From: Nitrospinaceae bacterium
GTDB taxonomy: Bacteria; Nitrospinota; Nitrospinia; Nitrospinales; VA-1
Assembly: GCA_021604505.1 (NCBI GenBank)
Contig: BQJC01000003.1
Coordinates: forward strand, 1-64,000
DNA length: 64,000 nucleotides
Direction: 5' to 3'
The notes beneath the pieces are model-generated. The model was not told the DNA's origin. It saw nothing but the letters and a program-made list of their open reading frames with translations, and made no database searches. This document shows positions 43,394 through 52,800 of the stretch, in pieces. A program made the position numbers and the translations under genes. Position 1 is the first letter of the stretch; each line of letters starts with the position of its first letter.

Positions 43394-43828
43394 CTACTTG
43401 ACCCAGGAACTTTGGATGTATTTAACGACATCCCAGATTTCATTGTCTTTCAAGGTCTTGCCGTGCGCCACCATCCCCGTTCCCGCCGAGCCGTTCTTAA
43501 TGACCCAGAACATCTGGCCGGCGGACACGTTTTTCATGGTCTCACCGCAAGTGAAGTTTCTCGGCGACGGTTTTAAAGCCGCGCCCAGCTTTCCAGCGCC
43601 ATCACCCTTGTCGCCATGACACATTTTGCAGGCCATGGGCTTGGATTTTTTTTCATATATCAACTTTCCATTGTCCGCATTGGCTGACGCGGTTTTATCC
43701 ATTTTGGCGAGATTCGCCGGCGCCGCTTTGGTTTTTCTCGGCTGCGGGCATTTACCGCCTGCGTAGGCGGTTCCCACAGCGGCTAAAGTGAACATTGCCA
43801 GAATCGTCATGATGATTGTTTTTTTCAT
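43394..43828 (-). CDS. Periplasmic class I cytochrome c
   Basis: A 144-residue protein with a signal peptide (1-23, ending AYAGG) and one haem site C67-KMC-H71 (MACKMCHGDKG). A GTGM segment at about 121-124 gives a candidate axial Met. After the signal come about 35 disordered residues with a lone Cys27. It carries electrons in the periplasm. It follows the cupredoxin-like gene (gap about 50 bases) and both should be read from the sigma-54 promoter at 45115-45130. A terminator follows. In a nitrite oxidiser it could link to respiratory electron transfer, but that is an inference. Confidence 0.9.
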   Translation of the reverse strand: MKKTIIMTILAMFTLAAVGTAYAGGKCPQPRKTKAAPANLAKMDKTASANADNGKLIYEKKSKPMACKMCHGDKGDGAGKLGAALKPSPRNFTCGETMKNVSAGQMFWVIKNGSAGTGMVAHGKTLKDNEIWDVVKYIQSSWVK

Positions 43829-43877
43829 CTTCCTTCCTCCTTTTAGCTTTGGATAAAATCTACTTCAGTTTTAAAAC

Positions 43878-44678
43878 TCATTTACCAATCGTAAAGTCCG
43901 CTTTGGCTTCCTCGTCCGCTACGGTGATTTCCTGAGTGGACTCACCTGCGTACGGGTGCCATGCCGTTACTTTATATTTGCCGGCGGGAATCCCGTCGAT
44001 TTTAAAAGACCCATCCGCGCCACTGATCGAATAGTAAGGATTCCATACGATCCGTCCATCCGCTTCCATGAAGTTGTGCTGATCGCACTGCAGGAAGAAA
44101 TGCTTGTCCTTTTTCATCTTGAAACGCTTGAAGGTTTTAGTAACATCCGCAACGTCCCCCTTGGAAGGCAGAGGCTTGTTGAACAACGTCTTGCGGTTGG
44201 CGCCTGCCACAGAATACCCGTGTGGGTTATGCAGAATGTCAGGGTCCTGATTGGTGATGGTCATCAAACCTTCTTTCACCCCTTTAGGAGTCTTTCGGGC
44301 TACGGAAACCTTGGGGAAAATATCGCAGTTTTTAAAATCAAAATTTATAGTCTCCGTGGGCCACGGTTTGCCCTTCGCGATATTTTCAATGAACACAACG
44401 GTATCCGTCAGCTTTCCGCCATTGACCACAACTTTCAAACGTGGACGAATATTGCCTTCTATGGTGTCAGGATGCTTGGCGCAGAACTCGACGTTTTTCC
44501 CCTTGTTTAAATCTTCCATAATCGGCTCAGGAGCGGCCCCTTTGAAATTAATCACACCACTGATGGACCCTTTGCCAGCGGCACCCTCTTCATAATCGCC
44601 TTTCTTGGCAAAACTTGAAGAAGCACTCAGCGCTAACACGATTCCTACGACTGAAATTCCTAATAAAGTCTTTTTCAT
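43878..44678 (-). CDS. Exported cupredoxin-like protein with carboxypeptidase-regulatory-like end
   Basis: A 266-residue protein from the ATG at 44678, with AGGGGTGAGG before it; a GTG at 44687 is possible but too close to the site. It has a signal peptide (1-24). The middle has a cupredoxin pattern: His150 and His153 in LHNPHGYS, then Cys198, His201 and Met204 in the segment FFLQCDQHNFM, a candidate type 1 copper site with C-x2-H-x2-M spacing. The C-terminus (SISGADGSFKIDGIPAGKYK) is a carboxypeptidase-regulatory-like barrel. It likely binds copper and moves electrons; it stands beside the cytochrome c gene in one operon. Confidence 0.8.
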   Translation of the reverse strand: MKKTLLGISVVGIVLALSASSSFAKKGDYEEGAAGKGSISGVINFKGAAPEPIMEDLNKGKNVEFCAKHPDTIEGNIRPRLKVVVNGGKLTDTVVFIENIAKGKPWPTETINFDFKNCDIFPKVSVARKTPKGVKEGLMTITNQDPDILHNPHGYSVAGANRKTLFNKPLPSKGDVADVTKTFKRFKMKKDKHFFLQCDQHNFMEADGRIVWNPYYSISGADGSFKIDGIPAGKYKVTAWHPYAGESTQEITVADEEAKADFTIGK

Positions 44679-44739
44679 TTTCCTCACCCCTTTCGGTTAA
44701 CTACCATCCACATAAAATCCACGATTCGCTTTCTTCAAC

Positions 44740-44952
44740 CTATAAGCCGTGGTCTTCCCAAAGTTCCCTCGGCTCTTCCGGGAAATCAAAAGGATTAAAC
44801 TTGACTCGTTTCTTCGGTTTTATTTCAATGCGGCTGTTCTGCTTTCCTTGACTGGCGTAGAACTTGTCCCAAAACCGCTTGCTGGATTCTTTAGTTTTCA
44901 CGATTTTTTTCAATCTTCCCTTAGGATCAAATATTCTGACTTCTTCAAACAT
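44740..44952 (-). CDS. Small basic protein, first gene of the sigma-54 operon
   Basis: A 70-residue soluble protein with a perfect AAAGGAGG ahead of the ATG. It is rich in Lys, Arg and Glu, with a helix (KRFWDKFYASQ) and the C-terminal segment NPFDFPEEPRELWEDHGL. No family is recognised. It is the first gene after the -24/-12 promoter at 45115-45130 and is followed 62 bases later by the cupredoxin-like gene, so it may be a regulator or assembly factor for that operon. Confidence 0.7.
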   Translation of the reverse strand: MFEEVRIFDPKGRLKKIVKTKESSKRFWDKFYASQGKQNSRIEIKPKKRVKFNPFDFPEEPRELWEDHGL

Positions 44953-45114
44953 GGCTGCCTCCTTTCACTGGCTGGAGTAAAGATGGCCTTCGACAAAAGA
45001 GAAAGTTTTTAGATATCACCACGATATTAAAAACTCCCGACATCTTTAAATCTCCAAACCGAAACGTGAACATCAATGAAAATCTTCTCCTCCATGTCCT
45101 CTCACCTTCTATTT

Positions 45115-45130
45115 AGCAATCGATATGCCA
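45115..45130 (-). promoter_or_regulatory. Sigma-54 (-24/-12) promoter
   Basis: On the minus strand the sequence TGGCAT-ATCGA-TTGCT fits TGGCAY-N5-TTGCW, with GG and GC exactly 10 bases apart. Transcription would start about 12 bases downstream, near 45103, leaving a leader of about 150 bases before the ATG at 44952. The activator gene and the upstream repeats (45227-45272) lie directly behind it. Confidence 0.8.
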
Positions 45131-45226
45131 TAAGGATGGTTTTTGAAAATAATGGAATAAGCTATTTAATTTCAAATAGATAAAATTCCAACAGGGAAAT
45201 CAACTGCTGGGTGAAAACCCAAAAAA

Positions 45227-45272
45227 TCCCAATATGGGACTTTATATCTCAAACTGGGATTTCAAAATGGGA
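45227..45272. promoter_or_regulatory. Three 13-bp repeats, likely activator binding sites
   Basis: TCCCAATATGGGA (45227-45239), TCTCAAACTGGGA (45247-45259) and TTTCAAAATGGGA (45260-45272) share TYYCA-N3-TGGGA; the first is a perfect inverted repeat. They are 100 to 160 bases upstream of the -24/-12 promoter, where NtrC-type proteins usually bind. The third follows the second directly. Confidence 0.65.
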
Positions 45273-45326
45273 CGGAAGGGAGAATACAAAAAAAGGGATG
45301 GAAAATGAACGAAGGATGGAGACTGG

Positions 45327-46727
45327 TTATTTCAGCGCATATTTTTTGACCAACCGGTAGAGGGTACTGCGGCTCATTGCCAGTTTTTTTGCCGCCAGGG
45401 GGATGTTGCCCTGGGTGACTTTAAGGGCATTTCTGAGTGTGCGTTTTTCCACTTCTTCAAAAGGAATGATTTCCTCCGGGGATCTTTCAGGGTCAAAACC
45501 GATTCGGTCGAGCCTCAGCGTCTTGGAACCAGCTTTTTCTTCCTCCCCACTCGCCTGAACGCCGATCGCCTCTTTCAGGGAATCGGCATCGATGGCATCG
45601 GTTTCCGTATGAATCATTGCCTGGTAGATGGTGTTTTCCAACTGCCGGATATTTCCCGGCCAAGGATGGGCCATTAAAAGTTCCATCGCCTGTGGATCAA
45701 TGGATTTCACCTGTTTATTCAATTCTTCTGCATATTTTTTCAAAAAGTGGGCGCACAACAAGGGAATATCTTCTTTTCTTTCGCGAAGCGGCGGAACAAA
45801 AATAGGAAACACGTTCAGCCGATAGTACAAATCCTCGCGGAACTTTCCCTTGGCCACCTCTTTTAGCAGGTCCTTGTTGGTGGCGGCAATCACTCGCGTA
45901 TTGACGGAAATCTTGTTGTTCTCTCCGATACGTTCAAAATTCTTTTCCTGCAAAAACCGCAACAGCTTGGTTTGCGTGTTGGCGCTCATTTCCGCCACTT
46001 CGTCAAGAAACAGGGTGCCGCCGTCGGCCAGTTCCAGCTTGCCGGTTCGCGATTCGTCCGCTCCGGTGAACGCGCCTTTTTTATGCCCAAAAAGCTCACT
46101 TTCCTGAAGCGTTTCCGGGATGGCTCCGCAATTGATATCCACAAAGCATCCCTTAGCAAGCGAACCGTTGTAATGAATCCCCCGCGCCACCAGTTCCTTT
46201 CCCGTTCCACTTTCCCCTTGAATGAGGACGCTTGCGTTATTGTCCTTGACCTTGTTGATTTTCTCAAAAACCTGCTGAAGCGGAGCGCTCCTGCCGATGA
46301 ATTCTTTTAAATCGTGTTTTCCCTGCAATTCCTCCTGCAAGAATCTCACCTTGTTGAGCAGAGCATTCTGGTTTAGAGCATTTTCAAGAGTGGTGATCAA
46401 CCGGGCCTCTTCATAAGGCTTGACGATGTAATCAAACGCACCGGCCTTGAGAGCCAAAACGGCGGTGGCCGCCTCATTCACGCTGGTCACCATGATCACC
46501 ACCGCATCGCTTTTGGATTTTTTAATTTCCTGAAGGGTTTCCAGACCGCCGATCCCCGGCATCATCAAATCCAGAAAAACAGCGAGGGGACCCTCATCCA
46601 GCTTTTCCAGACACGCTTCCCCGCTCTCAAATTCCATGACCCGATAGCCCCGGGTCTCAAGGAGAACGGATAAAATTCGGCGCAGGTTGGGATCGTCATC
46701 CACCACAAACAACAATTTATTTTCCAT
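45327..46727 (-). CDS. NtrC-family sigma-54 activator
   Basis: A 466-residue response regulator: receiver domain with Asp53 (FLDLMMPG), AAA ATPase with Walker A GESGTGKE (171-178) and the sigma-54 contact loop GAFTGA (218-223), and a C-terminal Fis-type HTH (AAKKLAMSRSTLYRLVKKY). When phosphorylated it would open promoters bound by sigma-54. A matching promoter and three repeats lie just downstream of its stop, at 45115-45272, so the cytochrome/cupredoxin operon is the likely target. No kinase gene is in the same operon; the pair at 39657-43299 is a candidate. Confidence 0.95.
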   Translation of the reverse strand: MENKLLFVVDDDPNLRRILSVLLETRGYRVMEFESGEACLEKLDEGPLAVFLDLMMPGIGGLETLQEIKKSKSDAVVIMVTSVNEAATAVLALKAGAFDYIVKPYEEARLITTLENALNQNALLNKVRFLQEELQGKHDLKEFIGRSAPLQQVFEKINKVKDNNASVLIQGESGTGKELVARGIHYNGSLAKGCFVDINCGAIPETLQESELFGHKKGAFTGADESRTGKLELADGGTLFLDEVAEMSANTQTKLLRFLQEKNFERIGENNKISVNTRVIAATNKDLLKEVAKGKFREDLYYRLNVFPIFVPPLRERKEDIPLLCAHFLKKYAEELNKQVKSIDPQAMELLMAHPWPGNIRQLENTIYQAMIHTETDAIDADSLKEAIGVQASGEEEKAGSKTLRLDRIGFDPERSPEEIIPFEEVEKRTLRNALKVTQGNIPLAAKKLAMSRSTLYRLVKKYALK

Positions 46728-46928
46728 TTATTTCAACAAAAGAAAGAAGTCATAAAAACTCATTATATCCAAAGGAACCGCCCAAAAAACCACTTTTCAG
46801 GACAGAGACCTTGGCGGGCCTAACTATTTTAACCGTTTTGTAACCTTACTTTGACAACACCGTGATCTTGAGTTTCTACAATATTTATAATGATTTAGCC
46901 CACCTACTCACCGGGGCAGGACGAAAAA

Positions 46929-48947
46929 ATGGAAAGCAAGGATCGCTTGGGAAAAATTTTTTGGGGCATCATGGCCTGTGTCTTGTTGCTCGCCAACCCC
47001 TCATCGACGGTTTGGGCGGCCCCTGTCTCTCCTCTCCCTCTGGAAAGCAAAGATTCCCCCAAAGAAATGATGCAACGATTGAATAAAATCGTTGCATCGC
47101 TTCTTGAAGCCGGCGAACTCGACCAGGCCGAAAAGTTTGCAAAAAAAGCCAAAGCCATTGGGGAAAAAATACTATCGCCCGATGACCCCATATACGCAAC
47201 AGCTTTGGACAATCTAGCAGATTTCTATTGGGCGCAGGAAGAGTTTTCCTCGGCCCTGCCGCTTTACCGGCAGGCGTTGAAAATAAAAGAAGCCTCTCTG
47301 CACCCTGCCCATCCCCAGTTGGAACCCACTCTGAACCGTCTTGCCAGGTTTCACTTATCTCGGGAGGAGTACGATCAAGCCGAACCTTTTCTTGAGCAGT
47401 TGATAAAAATTAAACAGGGTGAACTCGGTCCCAACGACCCCGGCCTGCTTCCCATCATGAACCAGATGGCTGGAGTTTACCGAAGTCAGGAAGATCCCGC
47501 AAAATTACAACCCGTCCTGGAACAGCTCCTCAAAGTTCAGGAAGCTTCAAAGGGCAGCGATCATCCCGACCTGATTCCCACGATTCAGGAGCTGGGTGAA
47601 ATTTATCTCGCTCAAGATGAAAAAGCACTCGCGGGACCCATGCTCAAGCGACTGCTGAAAATGCAGGAAAAAACCCTCGATCCCCAGAGCCCACAGTTAA
47701 TGGCCACGCTAAGCCAACTTGCCAAATTTCATTTTTCTCAGAAAAAATACGATCAAGCCGAGCCTTTTCTAATACAACTGGCAAAAATCAAAAGCAATGA
47801 ACTGGGTCCTTACCATCCCGATCTCATTCCCACGATTCAGCAAATGGCCGAGGTTTATCGAACCCGGGAAGATTCCGCAAAATTGCAACCGGTACTGGAA
47901 TGGCTCCTCAAAATTCAGGAGGATTCAAAGGGCAGCGATCACCCGGACCTGACCTCAACGATTCAAGAACTGGGTCAGGTTTATCTCGCTCAAGATGAAA
48001 AAGCCCTCGCAGAGCCCATGCTCAAGCGACTGCTGGAAATGCAGGAAAAAACCCTCGATCCGAAACATCCACAGATTTTGGAAACAACCGCCAAACTGAC
48101 TGAGCTTTCCATGGAAACAGGGAACCATGAGCAAGTCCGCTCATTGCTGGCCAGAGAATTGGAAATAAGAAAAAAAGAATCGGGCCCGTACCATATCGAC
48201 CTGGCTCCATTGGTGATCAAGCTGGCTGATTCATTTCGCGACTCTGGAAACCTTTCACAAGCGCAATCCTATTACCGGCACCTGTGGCAGATTTCTGAAA
48301 ATTCTCCTGAACCGCAACCCCTTCTTCAAGCCCTGGTTCTACAAAATCTTGGCGAAATTCACTTTAAGCGAAACAACCCTTTAAACGCAGAACCCCTGCT
48401 CATGCAGGCATTATCGATCTATGAAGAATCCATAGGCCCCGACAGCCTTCAGGTCGCCTCCGTTCTCACCAGTTTGGGGGACTTGTACAGCGACCGGGGA
48501 GATTTCTCTGAGGCGGAACAATATTATCTTCGGGCACTGAAAATCCGCGAACAATCTTTAGGTCTCGAACATCCAGATGTGGCGAGCCTCCTGAAAAACC
48601 TGGGTTACATCTATAAAGTCAGTCTGTTTCTCGACCACGCAGAATCCTTTTACTTGAAGTCCCTTCAAATCAACGAAAAAATTCTCGGCCCGGATCATTT
48701 GGCTCTGGCGGAAACGCTCGACGACCTGGCGGAAGTTTATAAAGAAAAAAGTGAGCTTGAAAAGGTAGAAGCTTTCTATCAACGGGCGTTGAGAATTCGA
48801 GAAAACGCTCTCGGTCTCGAGCATTTAAAGGTGGCTGAATCCTTAAGGAAACTCGCCGATTGGTACCACCAAATAGGGAAAATGCAGGAAGGAATATCTT
48901 TGTCTAAACGGGCAGATGACATCATAGAAAAATCAAAAATTCCTTAA
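46929..48947 (+). CDS. Exported TPR protein with long tandem repeat
   Basis: A 672-residue protein with an N-terminal signal peptide (GIMACVLLLANPSSTVWA). About 14 TPR units of 42 residues of the kinesin-light-chain type follow (HPQL-x-x-TLNRLARFHLSREEYDQAEP, LYRQALKIKEASL). The units at 47310-48065 are two near-copies of a 378-bp block. The solenoid should bind proteins in the periplasm. It starts an operon with the SH3 gene 10 bases later. No other domain is present. Confidence 0.88.
   Translation: MESKDRLGKIFWGIMACVLLLANPSSTVWAAPVSPLPLESKDSPKEMMQRLNKIVASLLEAGELDQAEKFAKKAKAIGEKILSPDDPIYATALDNLADFYWAQEEFSSALPLYRQALKIKEASLHPAHPQLEPTLNRLARFHLSREEYDQAEPFLEQLIKIKQGELGPNDPGLLPIMNQMAGVYRSQEDPAKLQPVLEQLLKVQEASKGSDHPDLIPTIQELGEIYLAQDEKALAGPMLKRLLKMQEKTLDPQSPQLMATLSQLAKFHFSQKKYDQAEPFLIQLAKIKSNELGPYHPDLIPTIQQMAEVYRTREDSAKLQPVLEWLLKIQEDSKGSDHPDLTSTIQELGQVYLAQDEKALAEPMLKRLLEMQEKTLDPKHPQILETTAKLTELSMETGNHEQVRSLLARELEIRKKESGPYHIDLAPLVIKLADSFRDSGNLSQAQSYYRHLWQISENSPEPQPLLQALVLQNLGEIHFKRNNPLNAEPLLMQALSIYEESIGPDSLQVASVLTSLGDLYSDRGDFSEAEQYYLRALKIREQSLGLEHPDVASLLKNLGYIYKVSLFLDHAESFYLKSLQINEKILGPDHLALAETLDDLAEVYKEKSELEKVEAFYQRALRIRENALGLEHLKVAESLRKLADWYHQIGKMQEGISLSKRADDIIEKSKIP
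47310..48065 (+). repeat. 378-bp tandem duplication inside the TPR gene
   Basis: Unit 1 is 47310-47687 and unit 2 is 47688-48065. Each codes for 126 residues, three TPR units. The copies share long identical stretches, for example ATTTATCTCGCTCAAGATGA against GTTTATCTCGCTCAAGATGA, and a shared GCTCAAGCGACTGCTG near the end. The closeness shows a recent duplication within the gene. Confidence 0.8.
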
Positions 48948-48957
48948 GGGCATATCC

Positions 48958-49722
48958 ATGCGCGTCAAACTATGCCGGCATTGCGGCTATCAACTTCCAG
49001 GCAAAGCAAAAAAGTGCCCCTGGTGTAAGTCGCAAATCAAAAAAAGAACCCCGCTCTTTATTGCGATGCTTGCGGTCCTGGTCTCGCCGCTGATTGGGGC
49101 ATGGGCCTTGCACAACACCCTGTCTGTCCCATCCCTCTCCGCAAAGCTCCCTCCACCTGAAGCGGTGAAGGTGAGTAAAGAGCGGCCGCCCGTGGCCAAA
49201 CGCCAAACCGGTCTATCCACCCTCTACGTCCAGGGACGGATCGTAAACCTGAGGAGAAATCCTTTTCTGACATCGCAAACGGTTTGGAAATTAAAAAAAG
49301 GCGAACAGCTGGTCGAAGTCAATCGTTCGGGAAACTGGATTCAAGTTCAGCAGAAGAACGCGGAAAGAAGGGCGGGCTGGGTTCACGCTTCGCTGGTGAG
49401 CAAAGTCAACATTTCTCCGTCCAAACCTCATTCAGAACGGGAAGCATATAAAAAATTTCGCGAATCCTACCACCGTTTCAACGCCGAAATCAAGCGATCC
49501 AAAGGGATGACTTTCTTCAAGGATCTCGAATATCTCAAACCTGGGATGATTCAGATAACAGCAACCGACATTTTACTTTCGGCCCCCAGAAAGTATAAGG
49601 AGAAATACCTGAGGACGTTGATGAAGATGTGGCAGGAAGAGAGAAAGAACTCTCTGCCAGCGGCGATTAAAATTGTGGACGCCACGGGCCGGCTCCGATT
49701 GCAGGAAACACGCACAAATTAA
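48958..49722 (+). CDS. Zinc-ribbon membrane protein with SH3 domain
   Basis: A 254-residue protein: a zinc ribbon in CRHCGYQLPGKAKKCPWC (6-23), one membrane helix (about 31-48, LFIAMLAVLVSPLIGAWAL), a Pro-rich linker, and a bacterial SH3-like domain (about 88-146: RIVNLRRNPFLTSQTVWKL, then GNWIQVQ and GWVHASLV). The C-terminal 100 residues are basic and helical. The SH3 part would sit in the periplasm and may bind peptidoglycan or a protein. The gene follows the TPR gene by 10 bases, so the two products probably act together. Confidence 0.85.
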   Translation: MRVKLCRHCGYQLPGKAKKCPWCKSQIKKRTPLFIAMLAVLVSPLIGAWALHNTLSVPSLSAKLPPPEAVKVSKERPPVAKRQTGLSTLYVQGRIVNLRRNPFLTSQTVWKLKKGEQLVEVNRSGNWIQVQQKNAERRAGWVHASLVSKVNISPSKPHSEREAYKKFRESYHRFNAEIKRSKGMTFFKDLEYLKPGMIQITATDILLSAPRKYKEKYLRTLMKMWQEERKNSLPAAIKIVDATGRLRLQETRTN

Positions 49723-49826
49723 ACCCCCACACCCCGCTCTAAATTTACTTCTACTCTCCACCCAGCGGTAAAATTTTCACGCCTGCCCCTTATAATAGCC
49801 AAAGCTTTAATCTACAATACTCCTCC

Positions 49827-52800
49827 ATGTTCAAAAACCGTCGAATCGTTATACTGATCCTTTTTGTCGCGGGGGTGGCCGTCAGTTTCTGGCTGGCATC
49901 CCGCTACCCCGCTCTTGGCAGTAAAGCCGCCCTTTCAGGGACCGATGCCTTTGACGACCCTTTAACCCATGAGGCGCATTTTTCAGTCCCGGACCGCGCC
50001 CCTCTTTACACGAAGGTTTTTTACACGTCCCTCAATTGGTACGAAACCAACTGGCGGGGCATGGTTTTTGGTCTGGTCCTGGCCGCGGCGTTTTTGACCC
50101 TGCTCAGCTACTTTCCAAAGAAGTCGTCCGACCGCCGCTTCAAAAACAGTTTCATGGGCATGCTGGTGGGCACCCCGCTCGGCGTGTGCGTCAATTGCGT
50201 CGCCCCCATTGCTAAAAGCATTTATGAAGCGGGCAGTAAAATGGAACTGGCGTTGGCGGTGATGTTCAGTTCACCGACGCTCAACATCGTGGTGCTGACC
50301 ATGCTGTTTTCCATCTTTCCCTTTTACATGGCCATGCTGAAGTTGGGAGCCACCTTTCTGCTGGTGCTTCTGATCGTTCCCGTCATTTCCAAGAACCAGG
50401 CCGTCTCCAAACCCAAAATCGTTGAGGCCGAAGAAAGTATCGTTTGTGCATGGGAAGGCGGGATCGAACCCTGGGGATTGGCCCTTTCCGGGACAGGAGG
50501 GGATTACTGGAAAAGTTTCAAGTACATTGTGGTCCGCACCGTACCGCTCATGTTGTTGGCCGGTTTTCTGGGTGCCCTGCTCAGCCATCTGTGGAGCTTT
50601 GAAAAACTCATCGGCGTTCCCGTGAACCTGGCCAACCTCGCCCTGATTTCTTTTATGGGAACTTTCCTGCCGCTTCCCATTGCTTTCGACATCATGCTCT
50701 CACAGGCGCTGATGATGTCCGGGTTTCCGGCGGGCTTCGTGATGACGATTTTATTCACACTGGGAACGTTCAGCATTTATTCGGCGATGATCGTCTATCA
50801 GACATTTTCGTTGAAACTGGCGGTGCAACTTTTCCTCATCGTCAGCTTGCTTGGAATCGGTCTCGGATACGCGGCAAACTTTGTTTCAGACTACAAATAC
50901 GTCAAGTGGCTGGAACAATACGATACGATCATGAGCGCATCCTCTCCCGGTGACAACCCCGCCACCGCATTAAAAGAAAAACCAGTTCCGACAACCCCCT
51001 ACCCCACCGTGGCTTCTCTCGTTCAACCGTTTTTGAAAAACGGCGAAGTGACGGTGGAGTTTTCGTTCCATAATTCCAGAAACCTAAATGATGATAAACC
51101 GTTCAGCAAAATTTTAGGACCTGAGATGGGCATCACTTACAGCAACACGCTGACCCCGAGAATATTTTTCGATCCGTTCTTTTTCGGACGTGGAATCGCA
51201 TCGGGAGATTTCAATAACGACGGCTGGACCGACATCGCGGTGGCGACGGATAACGGGTTCGAACTGTATCAGAACATCGACGGAAAAACGTTTAAAGAGA
51301 TCCGCTGGCCCTATCAAGAAACTCAAGGCAAGCAGGCCATCAACGTCGCCCTGGTCGATCTAAACAACGATGGCTGGCTGGATGTGGTCATCACAACCTT
51401 CGATGAAGGCAATTTTTTATTCCTCCATCCGGAAACCGGAGGAACGGCAAACAAAGTCATTCCTCTACCCGAGAACCACGGTCTTTTGACAAACGCCATC
51501 GCCTTTGGCGATATCGACCGCGACGGGTTTCTCGATATGGTCAACGGCAACTACCATCTCGGCGTTCTCACCCGAAAGCCGATAAACACCTCCGTCGACC
51601 AGTTGATCCTGAACCGCAGCCTGGAGTTTGAGGTCAGCGATTTACCGGGCATTCCCGGCCAGACGCAGTCGGCGCTGATCTCAGACCTCAACGGCGATGG
51701 CATCGCCGACCTCGCCATTGGCAACGATTACCTGGTTCCCGACACGTTTTATGTTGGAACTTTGGACGGAGGGTTGAAAAAAATAACCGTGCGCGACAAC
51801 CTCTTACCAATAACAACGGAAAACACCATGAGCTTCGACACCGGCGACATCGATAACGACCTGGTCCCGGAACTCTACCTGGCCAATATCGGGTTCACCA
51901 AGGGGATCGATGTGGTGTCCAACATCTTCGGCCAAACCATGCGCGAGGTGGGACGGGAATTTTGCGCATCGGGAGAAAGCGTTCTCGATTTAAAGGAGTG
52001 CCAGGACATGGTTCATCTGGTGACCCTCCTCAACCCCGAGAAACAGGACATATCGGAGAGATGCACCTCCCTCGCAGAACCGCACGCCGTCAGAGACTGC
52101 ATGGTGACGCGCATGGCTCTCCTTGCCGCCGATAGAAACGATGCATCGCTGTGCGATAAAATCGCAGACGGCCACAGCATGGGACAAAATTTGTGCAAAA
52201 AATATTTTCTGGCCCAACCCGTCGAGATGAACACCGAAGACGAAATCCCGCAACGGGCGTTGTCCAACCTCCTTTTAAAGGGAAGCGGGAAAAAGTCTTT
52301 CGATGACATTTCCGAACCATCGAAGGTCACCACCGCCGAATGGAGCTGGAACGCCAGATTCGCCGATCTCGACAACGACGAATGGCAGGATCTGTATGTG
52401 GTCAACGGCGTGCTCATCACCCAGGAATTCGCCACCAACAACTTTTTCCACAACCAGCAGGGCAAAACCTTCAACGCCGCAGAAAAAGAGTTCGGCCTCT
52501 ACGACCGCGACCATAGCTCGTCCTACACCTATATCGACATCGACAACGACGGTGATCTCGACATCATCGGCAACACCCAGTACGGTCCCTTCAAGGTGTA
52601 TTTGAACAACGACACCCAAGGCAACAGCGTCACATTCAAATTAAATGATGGAAAGGGCAACCGCCATTGCATCGGATGCAAGATCGGCATTCACTACGGC
52701 TCGGAGGGAAAACGGCATCAGATTCGCGAGATCAAGGCCAGCGGCGGGTTTCATTCCTTCGATACCCCCATCGCCCATTTCGGGTTGGGCGACCATGAGA

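Noticed and set aside
46851-46882. TTGACA and TACAAT as a promoter of the exported TPR gene
   Set aside because: The spacer is 20 bases, too long for a normal sigma-70 promoter.
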